A stretch of 64,000 bases of DNA from Flavobacterium sp. KJJ (GTDB lineage: Bacteria > Bacteroidota > Bacteroidia > Flavobacteriales > Flavobacteriaceae). Positions 52,654 through 59,730 of this stretch are shown piece by piece (the first letter of the stretch is position 1; the number at the start of each line of letters is the position of its first letter). Both the position numbers and the translations under genes were made by a program. The stretch spans positions 372,001-436,000 of the forward strand of contig NZ_JARP01000001.1 of assembly GCF_000708595.2 (NCBI RefSeq). The letters run 5' to 3'. Under the pieces are notes generated by a model. It worked only from the letters and a program-made list of their open reading frames with translations, made no database searches and was not told the origin of the DNA.

Positions 52654-54315
52654 ATGAACAAGAAAATAATTCTAAATATAGTAATGATGCTGACTATTCT
52701 TTTGACAGTAAGCTGTCAGAAAGATGATTTTGCATTCGGCGATATAAATTCACCAACCAATCTTAAAGTGACAGCCGAGATTGTTGGAAAAACTGCAACT
52801 GCTCCAAATGGAGACGGATCAGGAATGGTAAAATTTACAGCAGCAGCAGATGATGCCATTTCATACAAATATGTATTTACTGATGGTACTTCAGAAAATG
52901 CTCCAAGCGGTGTATTTACAAAGCGTTTTACCAAAACAGGACTTAACAAGTATACAGTAACCGTAATTGCAACCGGAAAAGGCGGTGTTGCAACCAATAC
53001 AACAATCGATGTTGAGGTAGTTAGTAATTTTAGTGATGCTGAAGCAGTTGCATTTTTAACCGGCGGAACATCTAAAAAATGGTATTGGTCTGCATCTGAG
53101 CCAGGACATTTAGGAGTAGGTCAAAACGATAATGACGCTACTAAAAATTATTATCCAAATTATTATTCTGCTGGTGCTTTCGAAAAAGCGGGGTCGCCGT
53201 CAAGCAGCTGTTTATACGAAAACGTATTGACTTTCTCTCTAGATGGAGATCAGCTTAAATTTGAACTAAATAATGGAGGAGCAACTTTCTTTAACGCTGC
53301 TTTTGAAAGCGTAGGAGGAGGAAATTCAGGTTCTGATGCTTGTTTGACATACAATACGGCTGGTAAAAAATCAGTTTCATTAAGTCCTTCAGAATCAGTT
53401 GTAATGGCAAATCCAGATCATACGACACAAACAAGAGGAACAACTATGAATTTCTCTGATGGTGGCTTTATGGGGTATTATATTGGACAGAGTTCATATG
53501 AAATCTTGTCAATTACAGCCAATAGAATGGTGGTTAGAGCTGTTATGGGAGGAAATCCAGCATTAGCGTGGTATCATATTTTTACGACTACAAAACCAAC
53601 TCAAAATCCAGTCACGGATTATAGTAAGTTAGTTTGGTCAGATGAGTTTAATACAGATGGAGCACCTGACGCCACAAAATGGAGTTATGATTTAGGCAGA
53701 GGAGATAATGGCTGGGGAAATAGTGAAAAACAAAATTACACCAACGCCGCGACGAATGTAATTGTACAAGGCGGAAATCTAAAAATTACAGCTAAAAAAG
53801 AAGCTTCTGGAGGTGCAGATTACTCTTCAGCACGATTAAAAACAGATGCTAAATTTGCCTTTACTTACGGAAAAGTTGAGGTTCGTGCCAAATTGCCGAT
53901 TGGTGCAGGAACTTGGCCTGCAATATGGATGCTGGGACAAAATTATGCAACAAAAGCGTGGCCAGCGTGCGGTGAAATAGATATTATGGAACACGTAGGA
54001 AACAGCCAAAATTTGATTCACGGAACTCTTCATTATCCTGGACATTCAGCCGGAAATGCAAATACAGGTTCTAAAACGATTCCGAATGTCTCAACAGAAT
54101 TTCATGTTTATAAAACGATTTGGAGTCCAGCTTCAGTAAAAATATATGTCGATGAAGATCTGATTCACTCAGTTCCTAATGACGGTTCTTTGCCTTTTAA
54201 TAGTGACTTCTTTTTGATTTTGAACGTGGCTATGGGAGGTACTTTTGGAGGCAATATTGATGCAGCTTTTACACAGTCTTCAATGGAGATTGATTATGTT
54301 AGAGTATATCAATAG
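52654..54315 (+). CDS. Multidomain GH16 lipoprotein (laminarinase-type)
   Basis: The 553-residue lipoprotein (LLTVSCQKDD, Cys21) has a PKD-like domain (about 30-125) and an unassigned beta-rich domain (about 130-322; KKWYWSASEPGHLGVG; CLYENVLTFSLDGDQLKF). A C-terminal GH16 catalytic domain runs from SKLVWSDEFNTDG (325) to the end. The active site is GEIDIMEHVG with Glu441 as nucleophile, Asp443 and Glu446 as acid/base. The extra residue of this motif is the beta-bulge of the laminarinase (beta-1,3-glucanase) branch. It should cut beta-glucan at the cell surface before SusC import. It is the fourth gene of the SusC-led operon. Confidence 0.93.
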   Translation: MNKKIILNIVMMLTILLTVSCQKDDFAFGDINSPTNLKVTAEIVGKTATAPNGDGSGMVKFTAAADDAISYKYVFTDGTSENAPSGVFTKRFTKTGLNKYTVTVIATGKGGVATNTTIDVEVVSNFSDAEAVAFLTGGTSKKWYWSASEPGHLGVGQNDNDATKNYYPNYYSAGAFEKAGSPSSSCLYENVLTFSLDGDQLKFELNNGGATFFNAAFESVGGGNSGSDACLTYNTAGKKSVSLSPSESVVMANPDHTTQTRGTTMNFSDGGFMGYYIGQSSYEILSITANRMVVRAVMGGNPALAWYHIFTTTKPTQNPVTDYSKLVWSDEFNTDGAPDATKWSYDLGRGDNGWGNSEKQNYTNAATNVIVQGGNLKITAKKEASGGADYSSARLKTDAKFAFTYGKVEVRAKLPIGAGTWPAIWMLGQNYATKAWPACGEIDIMEHVGNSQNLIHGTLHYPGHSAGNANTGSKTIPNVSTEFHVYKTIWSPASVKIYVDEDLIHSVPNDGSLPFNSDFFLILNVAMGGTFGGNIDAAFTQSSMEIDYVRVYQ

Positions 54316-54344
54316 ATTATAAATTAATTAGTAAGAATGAAATG

Positions 54345-54376
54345 AGAAGGTCAGATTTAGGCTGGCCTTCTTGTTT
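54345..54376 (+). terminator. Terminator between the two GH16 genes
   Basis: AGAAGGTCAG (54345-54354) pairs with CTGGCCTTCT (54362-54371) over 10 bp with one U-G pair, followed by T's. Readthrough to the next gene is possible. Confidence 0.65.
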
Positions 54377-54396
54377 TTATGTAATTTGAGAAGACA

Positions 54397-55155
54397 ATGA
54401 AAAAAGTAATTATACTACTATTGATAAGCAGTTTTTGTTTCGCACAAAAAGTGAAAAGAAAATTAGTCTGGGAAGAAAATTTCAATAAAAAAGAATTAAA
54501 TGAGAAGGATTGGAATTTTGAAGTTGGAGATGGCTGTCCTGATCTTTGCGGTTTCGGAAATAATGAAAGACAAATTTATACTAAAGAAAATCACGAATTT
54601 AAAGATGGAAATTTAGTTATAGAAGCCAAAAAAGACGGAAATAAATACACATCGACCAAAATTACCACAAAAGGCAAAAAAGAGTTCCTGTATGGCCGAA
54701 TCGAAGCTCGGGCTAAATTGCCAATTGGCCATGGATTGTGGCCGGCATTCTGGATGTTAGGTGCAAATATTGATGAAGTACATTGGCCTAAAACAGGTGA
54801 AATAGATATTTTAGAATATATTGGCAGAGATCCTCACATGGTCTATACGACACTGCATACACAAGACAGTCACGGCAATACAATCAATACAAAAAGAACA
54901 TCATTTCCTGATATTGAAGAAGGATATCATGTATATGCAATCGAGTGGACAAAAGATAAAATAGACTTTTATGTTGATAAAACATTGGCATATACATTTA
55001 ATCCGCCAGTAAAAAATGAAGATACTTGGCCTTTCAATAAACCATTTTATATTATTGTGAATTTAGCTATTGGAGGAAATTTTGGAGGCCCCGAAGTAAA
55101 TGATAAAATTTTGCCTCAAAAATACTTTGTAGATTACGTTCGAGTGTATCAATAA
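54397..55155 (+). CDS. Secreted single-domain GH16 glucanase
   Basis: The 252-residue enzyme has a signal peptide (VIILLLISSFCFAQ) and a GH16 domain alone. The active-site motif is GEIDILEYIG with Glu135, Asp137 and Glu140, and FLYGRIEARAKLPIGHGLWPAFWMLG is the classic GH16 strand pair. It is shorter than, and probably periplasmic compared with, the lipid-anchored enzyme upstream; together they would degrade laminarin-type beta-1,3-glucan in two steps. A terminator stands between the two genes, so it may be transcribed partly by readthrough. No type IX secretion signal is present. Confidence 0.92.
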   Translation: MKKVIILLLISSFCFAQKVKRKLVWEENFNKKELNEKDWNFEVGDGCPDLCGFGNNERQIYTKENHEFKDGNLVIEAKKDGNKYTSTKITTKGKKEFLYGRIEARAKLPIGHGLWPAFWMLGANIDEVHWPKTGEIDILEYIGRDPHMVYTTLHTQDSHGNTINTKRTSFPDIEEGYHVYAIEWTKDKIDFYVDKTLAYTFNPPVKNEDTWPFNKPFYIIVNLAIGGNFGGPEVNDKILPQKYFVDYVRVYQ

Positions 55156-55220
55156 AAAAGACATGAAAAAGAAGATATAAATGACTAATTGTTTAATTGT
55201 AAGTTATTTATGTCTTTTTT
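55154..55220 (+). terminator. Long-loop terminator after the second GH16 gene
   Basis: AAAAAAGACAT at 55154-55164 pairs with ATGTCTTTTTT at 55210-55220; the intervening 45 bases can partly pair inside. T's follow the right arm. The rest of the 305-bp gap to the sigma gene holds only a promoter. Confidence 0.5.
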
Positions 55221-55329
55221 TTGCATCTAAAAATATTTTATTTATTTGATGTTTTAACGCACTTAATCGATGAAATTTAAGTTTTGCTTACAAATTTTTA
55301 GATTTTATTGTTAATTAATGTCGATTTTA

Positions 55330-55362
55330 TTTGCTTTTTAAAATAATAATTTGTTAAATTTG
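55330..55362 (+). promoter_or_regulatory. Promoter of the second ECF sigma gene
   Basis: TTG at 55331-55333 and TAAATTTG at 55355-55362 have a 21-base spacer, matching the Bacteroidota consensus. The ATG is 98 bases further, leaving a leader of about 90 bases. Confidence 0.58.
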
Positions 55363-55460
55363 GTCACAATATTAACATACTCAAAAAAAGATACGCCTAT
55401 ACAATAAAATTACTTTTTAGAAAAATTACTCCAAATTATAGAACCTAAAAAAGTAGTATT

Positions 55461-56045
55461 ATGGCTGATCTGCATATTCCAGACGCTCTATTAGTAAAAA
55501 ATTACATCGATGGCAATGAAACAGCGCTTTCGACATTAATTAAAAGGCACGAGTCTAAAATATATGGATTCATATATTCAAAGATTGCTGATAGAGATAT
55601 TTCAAACGATATTTTTCAAGACACTTTCATTAAGGTGATTAAAACCTTAAAAAGTAATTCATATAACGAAGAAGGCAAATTCTTGCCTTGGGTTATGCGT
55701 ATTTCTCACAATTTAATTGTAGATCACTTCCGTAAAACCAAAAAAATGCCAATGTACAGAGAAACCGAAGAGTTTTCGATTTTCTCTATAATGTCTGACG
55801 ATTCGTTGACAATTGAAGGCAAAATGATCGTAGATCAGGTAGAGATTGACTTAAAAAAGCTAATCGAAGAACTTCCAGAAGATCAAAAAGAAGTATTGGT
55901 AATGCGTATGTATCAAGACATGAGTTTCAAGGAAATCTCTGAACTAACAGACGTTAGCATCAATACAGCATTAGGAAGAATGCGTTATGCATTAATGAAT
56001 TTGAGAAAAATAATTGATAAACATCAAATTATTTTAACCAATTAA
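55461..56045 (+). CDS. ECF-type RNA polymerase sigma factor
   Basis: The 194-residue protein has region 2 (SNDIFQDTFIKVIKTLKS, then KFLPWVMRISHNLIVDHFRK) and region 4 (LPEDQKEVLVMRMYQDMSFKEISELTDVSINTALGRMRYALMNL). It is a sigma-70 family ECF factor. No anti-sigma gene adjoins it; the next gene, 49 bp downstream, encodes a 47-residue protein. It has a clear promoter at 55330-55362. Regulon unknown. Confidence 0.92.
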   Translation: MADLHIPDALLVKNYIDGNETALSTLIKRHESKIYGFIYSKIADRDISNDIFQDTFIKVIKTLKSNSYNEEGKFLPWVMRISHNLIVDHFRKTKKMPMYRETEEFSIFSIMSDDSLTIEGKMIVDQVEIDLKKLIEELPEDQKEVLVMRMYQDMSFKEISELTDVSINTALGRMRYALMNLRKIIDKHQIILTN

Positions 56046-56094
56046 TACTATTTTGAGTATTAGCTCGTTATACTAAATATAACTTATTTACAGT

Positions 56095-56238
56095 ATGGCG
56101 AAAATTTACTCTAAAAAAGCATTAGCTTCTAAGAACTTAAAACCTAAAAAAGAAGTCGTTTCTTTTTTATTAAATTATTCACAAGCATTAACAATTGTGA
56201 AAATTGAAGATAAAAGTTTTGAAATTATAGCTAATTAA
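56095..56238 (+). CDS. Small protein downstream of ECF sigma factor, 47 residues
   Basis: An ATG at 56095 opens 47 codons to TAA at 56238. The product begins MAKIYSKKALASKNLKPKKE, so the N-terminal 20 residues are strongly basic. The C-terminal half (VVSFLLNYSQALTIVKIED) could form a helix and beta-strand. It is 49 bp downstream of the sigma factor and followed by the shared terminator, so it probably belongs to the same transcript. I recall similar short genes beside this sigma factor in flavobacteria, which suggests a conserved partner, perhaps a sigma-associated regulator. Function unknown. Confidence 0.65.
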   Translation: MAKIYSKKALASKNLKPKKEVVSFLLNYSQALTIVKIEDKSFEIIAN

Positions 56239-56298
56239 AACACCCCGCTGCTATTGGTCGGATGTTTTCTAAAGAAAACCAAATGGTCGTTTTGGTTT

Positions 56299-56342
56299 AA
56301 AAAACTCACTATTCGTATTTTAATATGAATAGTGAGTTTTTT
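56299..56342 (+). terminator. Intrinsic terminator after the sigma/small-protein unit
   Basis: A perfect 16-bp stem (56299-56314 with 56327-56342) has a 12-base loop and is followed by T's at 56341-56343. Confidence 0.85.
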
Positions 56343-56849
56343 TATTCACTAACTTTAAAGTAAGTTTTTTCTTCTGCATTAAAATATCTTTTTTATAAGG
56401 ATTTTGGGCAGTTTTCCGCTAGATATTGTTAAAATTTCATGTTTTGACTATATTTTATTTTGTTATTCAATAATTAATTTTATTTTAGTTAAAAAGTAAT
56501 TGTTTATTCAGTTAAATCGAAGAATAAGAGTTTTATTTATTAAAATTCATTCGATTTGTAGAATATTAATAATTTTTATAAAATTGATGTTTAACTAAAT
56601 AACTAAATGATTTATGGAGAAAAACTACCCCTATTTATTTTGTTTCGTTTGTTGTCTGTCTTAATCTAAAAAATAAGATCAAAGGCATAAGAGTGGATTT
56701 TGCAAATTCTTTTAAAGGAAAGAAATAAGCTGATTTTACTGTAAGTTTTGCTTAAAAAAAAAGAATTAATTAATTCTAGGCTTTAAATCTTCTGCAAGTC
56801 TCTCCCAAATAACCGTCAAATCATTTAACAACCAAACCTAACTGATAAA
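56343..56849. other. 507-bp intergenic region before the TPR gene
   Basis: Very AT-rich sequence with several long T and A runs and no gene supported. A 16-codon frame at 56614 is too short and unsupported. The 5' flank of the TPR gene ends in a C-rich leader (CTCTCCCAAATAACC near 56798), and no full TTG/TAnnTTTG promoter was found. Confidence 0.4.
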
Positions 56850-57914
56850 ATGAAAAAGAAAATTAAGATATTATCAATCCTGCTATTGATTACTATCGGA
56901 GCATTTGCTCAAAAAGATGAAATAAAAGAGGCGCAGTCTAACTACGATAAAGGAAAATCTCAAGAGGCAGCTGCCATTTTAAAGAAAATAGAATATCAGA
57001 TTCTAAACGCACCAGATGATGTAAAAACAGATTACTTTTTCTTAAAAGGAAATGTTTATAAAGACTTAGCTTCTAAAAATATAGATGCTGCAGCTAATTT
57101 TACTACTGCAATCAGTTCATTTCAAGATGTACTCTTATATGAAAATGATTCCCGTATTTACAGATACGCTGTGAAAGCAAATTTAGCTTTAAAAGAAATG
57201 AAATCTAAATTGGTTGATGGAGCTTATAATGATTATCAAGGCGGAAAATTTAAAGAAAGCGCAGATAAGAGTTATGAAGTATACTTGTTTGATAAAAAAG
57301 ACACTCTAAACTTGTTTAATGCTGCAACTGCTTCCTTAACAGGAAAAGACTATGTCGCTGCAATTAAATATTATGAGGAACTTAAAAAAATAAATTATTC
57401 TGGAAAAGGAGTTGTGTATTATGCCACCAACAAAAAAACAAAAGTAGAAGAATCTTTTATGTCTGTAAGTGCCAGAGAGTCAAATGTAAAAGCGGGTCTC
57501 TATGAGAAGCCTAGAACTGTATCTCCGCCTTCAAAAAAACCAGAAATTTTAGGAAACTTAGCTTTTTCATATCTAGAGCGAAATGATTTTGCAAATGCAG
57601 AAAAATATTATAATGAGGCACTGCAACTAAATCAAAATTGTATTGACTGTTACATTAATCTTGCTTATGTGAAAATACAAATGAAAAAAGCTTTGGTTGA
57701 TCAAATGGCAATGCTTGGAAACAGCCCTAAAGAAATGAAGGAATATGATATATTGGATGCTAAAAAAAATGAAGTCTTAAAAAGTGCTATTCCAATTTTG
57801 AAACAGGCACTGACCATCGAACCCAAAAATGAAGACGCTATAAAATCTCTCTTAGGTATTTATAGATCGCTCGATATGAAAAATGAATACAATGCCTTAA
57901 AAGGAGGTATGTAA
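56850..57914 (+). CDS. Exported tetratricopeptide-repeat protein
   Basis: The 354-residue protein has a signal peptide (KILSILLLITIGAFAQ) and TPR-type repeats. The C-terminal one is clearest: GNLAFSYLERNDFANAEKYYNEALQLNQNCIDCYINLAYV (about 230-272), followed by AIPILKQALTIEPKNEDAIKSLL. Others lie in the N-terminal half (YDKGKSQEAAAILKKIEYQ; FFLKGNVYKDLA). It should act as a periplasmic protein-interaction scaffold. It is convergent with nth, 17 bp apart. Partner unknown. Confidence 0.88.
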   Translation: MKKKIKILSILLLITIGAFAQKDEIKEAQSNYDKGKSQEAAAILKKIEYQILNAPDDVKTDYFFLKGNVYKDLASKNIDAAANFTTAISSFQDVLLYENDSRIYRYAVKANLALKEMKSKLVDGAYNDYQGGKFKESADKSYEVYLFDKKDTLNLFNAATASLTGKDYVAAIKYYEELKKINYSGKGVVYYATNKKTKVEESFMSVSARESNVKAGLYEKPRTVSPPSKKPEILGNLAFSYLERNDFANAEKYYNEALQLNQNCIDCYINLAYVKIQMKKALVDQMAMLGNSPKEMKEYDILDAKKNEVLKSAIPILKQALTIEPKNEDAIKSLLGIYRSLDMKNEYNALKGGM

Positions 57915-57931
57915 GAAATATATAGAAGCTG

Positions 57932-58588
57932 CTAGATTTTCTTTTTAGCAGCTTCCTCTATAACAGATTTTTTCCCGATTGTTCTCGTAATAATATCTTT
58001 GTCTAAACTCCAGCCTCTTGCAGGCGAATATTCACGTCCGTACCAAATAATTTGTAAATGTAGATCGTTCCAAATTTCTCTTGGAAATAATCGTTTAGCA
58101 TCTTTTTCGGTCTGCACTACATTTTTTCCGTTTGATAAATTCCATCTGTACATTAATCTGTGAATGTGAGTATCTACTGGAAAAGCAGGAACCCCAAAAG
58201 CTTGAGACATGACAACGCTCGCGGTTTTGTGTCCAACAGCTGGCAAAGATTCAAGAGCTTCAAAACTCTGAGGTACTTCACCATTATATTTTTCGATTAA
58301 AATTTCTGATAAACCATGAATTCCTTTAGATTTCATTGGAGACAAACCACACGGACGAATGATTTCCTTAATTTCTTCAACCGACATTTTTACCATATCA
58401 TACGGATTATCTGCTTTTGCAAATAAAAGAGGCGTAATTTGGTTCACACGTACATCTGTGCATTGCGCAGAAAGCAAAACCGCAATTAATAATGTGTAAG
58501 GATCTTTATGATCAAGTGGTACAGGTATAGTAGGATAGAGTTCTTTTAACGTATTTATAACAAATTGTACGCGAGCTTCTTTATTCAT
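57932..58588 (-). CDS. nth: Endonuclease III-like DNA glycosylase without iron-sulphur cysteines
   Basis: The 218-residue protein is an HhH-GPD base-excision glycosylase/AP lyase. The fold start (DPYTLLIAVLLSAQCTD) and helix-hairpin-helix with catalytic Lys121 (LESLPAVGHKTASVV) and Asp139 (FPVDTHIHRL) match E. coli Nth Lys120 and Asp138. The four C-terminal cysteines of the 4Fe-4S loop in typical Nth are absent: the tail (YGREYSPARGWSLDKDIITR to the end) has no Cys. I chose the ATG at 58588, where homologues start; the longer frame from 58657 adds 23 unlikely residues. It should remove oxidised pyrimidines. Confidence 0.9.
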   Translation of the reverse strand: MNKEARVQFVINTLKELYPTIPVPLDHKDPYTLLIAVLLSAQCTDVRVNQITPLLFAKADNPYDMVKMSVEEIKEIIRPCGLSPMKSKGIHGLSEILIEKYNGEVPQSFEALESLPAVGHKTASVVMSQAFGVPAFPVDTHIHRLMYRWNLSNGKNVVQTEKDAKRLFPREIWNDLHLQIIWYGREYSPARGWSLDKDIITRTIGKKSVIEEAAKKKI

Positions 58589-58789
58589 TTCCGTATTTTT
58601 AATCCCGTAAAAATAGTATAATTTTAATGATGTGCCTAATCCAGCTTTTCGTTTCAACTCCTCATTGCAACAGCAACATTTTTAAGTATTAAAAAGAGCT
58701 TCCGCCGGTCGCTTTTTTAATACAAAAAATGTAAGCTGTCACAATTCCGGGGGTTTTCACTACAATCTGGGGCAATGGTAATTGTCAAT

Positions 58790-58831
58790 TGTGAAATGTG
58801 AAGTGTGAAATGTGAAATGTGAAGTGTGAAA
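58790..58831. repeat. 7-bp tandem array, TGTGAAR x 6
   Basis: Six consecutive units of TGTGAAA or TGTGAAG run from 58790 to 58831, flanked by ATTGTCAAT-type words on both sides. Confidence 0.8.
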
Positions 58832-58900
58832 TGTCAATTGCAATTAAACTATACTTTTATGCGTAATCCTAAATCTAACAATCTAATAATCTAACAATCT

Positions 58901-58981
58901 AAGAAGTCTAAGAAGTCTAAGAAGTCTAAGAAGTCTAAGAAGTCTAAGAAGTCTAAGAAGTCTAAGAAGTCTAAGAAATCT
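58901..58981. repeat. 9-bp tandem array, AAGAAGTCT x 8 plus one variant
   Basis: Eight perfect 9-bp units (58901-58972) and a ninth with one change (AAGAAATCT, 58973-58981). Degenerate 8-bp relatives (AACAATCT) continue on both sides to 59008, ending just before the bcp ATG at 59014. It therefore lies in the 5' untranslated or promoter region of bcp. Confidence 0.85.
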
Positions 58982-59013
58982 AACAATCTAACAACCTAAC
59001 AATCTAAATAAAA

Positions 59014-59466
59014 ATGACAACATTACAAAAAGGTGATAAAGCACCAAATTTTTCAGGAGTAGACCAAGACGGAAAAACGCATAAACTGGCAGATTATGCC
59101 GGAAAGAAACTAGTTGTTTTCTTTTATCCAAAAGCAAGTACACCAGGCTGTACTGCAGAAGCTTGTGACTTAAGAGACAATTTTGAGCGTTTTAAAGCGA
59201 ATAATTATGAACTTTTAGGCGTGAGTGCCGACAGCCAGAAAGCACAGTTAAAATTTAAAGATAAATATGAATTTCCTTTTCCATTATTGGCAGATGAAGA
59301 TAAATCGGTAATCAATGCATTTGGTGTTTGGGGACCAAAAAAATTCATGGGAAAAGAATACGATGGAATTCACAGAACTACTTTCGTAATCGATGAAAAC
59401 GGAATCATTGATGAAGTAATCTCGCAAGTAAAAACTAAAGAACACGCAGCTCAGATTTTGAAATAA
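59014..59466 (+). CDS. bcp: Thioredoxin-dependent thiol peroxidase (Bcp/peroxiredoxin Q)
   Basis: The 150-residue protein is a peroxiredoxin Q/Bcp enzyme that reduces hydroperoxides with thioredoxin. The peroxidatic Cys is in YPKASTPGCTAEACDLRDNF, followed five residues later by the second Cys typical of this group. GVSADSQKAQLKFKDKY and FVIDENGIIDEV are further family segments. It is cytoplasmic and monocistronic. Its 5' region consists of the tandem arrays at 58790-58981, so promoter and leader are unusual. Confidence 0.95.
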   Translation: MTTLQKGDKAPNFSGVDQDGKTHKLADYAGKKLVVFFYPKASTPGCTAEACDLRDNFERFKANNYELLGVSADSQKAQLKFKDKYEFPFPLLADEDKSVINAFGVWGPKKFMGKEYDGIHRTTFVIDENGIIDEVISQVKTKEHAAQILK

Positions 59467-59468
59467 AA

Positions 59469-59687
59469 TTTTTGTTTCAGGTTTCAGGTTACGAGCTGAG
59501 TAGATTTTACCGCAAAGTACGCCAAGTTTTTTTATCCATGGCGTTTATAAAACACAAAGTTCGCAAAGCTAAATCAACACAAAGCTTTGCGAACTTTGTG
59601 TTTTATAAACTTAGTATGTCACAAAAACTTAGCGTGCTTTGCGGTTAATTTGTTATTAAGTTCAGAACGTGAAACCTGAAACAAAAA
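59469..59687. repeat. Nested palindrome, 219 bp, three pairs of inverted arms
   Basis: Innermost arms 59543-59570 and 59583-59610 are a perfect 28-bp stem with 12-base loop. Middle arms 59507-59531 and 59623-59647 pair imperfectly (two differences, both G-U tolerant in one strand). Outer arms 59469-59486 and 59670-59687 are perfect over 18 bp. It fills the 261-bp gap between bcp and the next gene. No open frame is inside. Confidence 0.8.
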
Positions 59688-59700
59688 AAACTTGAAACAA

Positions 59701-59730
59701 AAAAAAGTCCCTTAATTGGGACTTTTTTTA
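59701..59730. terminator. Bidirectional terminator overlapping a stop codon
   Basis: AAAAAAGTCCC (59701-59711) and GGGACTTTTTT (59718-59728) form a perfect 11-bp stem with a 6-base loop. The stop codon of the minus-strand gene is at 59728-59730. Confidence 0.85.

Larger units (their letters stand above)
58589..59013. other. 425-bp intergenic region between nth and bcp with tandem repeats
   Basis: Besides the two tandem arrays, the nth-proximal part (58690-58780) contains GC-richer sequence (TTCCGCCGGTCGC) inside an imperfect hairpin: GTATTAAAAAGAGC pairs with GCTTTTTTAATAC. The rest is unit-like words TCTAACAATC. No gene or RNA recognised. Confidence 0.45.

Noticed and set aside
56614-56664. 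16-codon frame beginning MEKNYPYLFCF in the long gap before the TPR gene
   Set aside because: Too short, with no leader, no repeated codon pattern and no attenuator downstream.
58901-58981. Regular array that might be taken for CRISPR
   Set aside because: The units are 9 bp and contiguous, with no spacers, and no cas gene is present.
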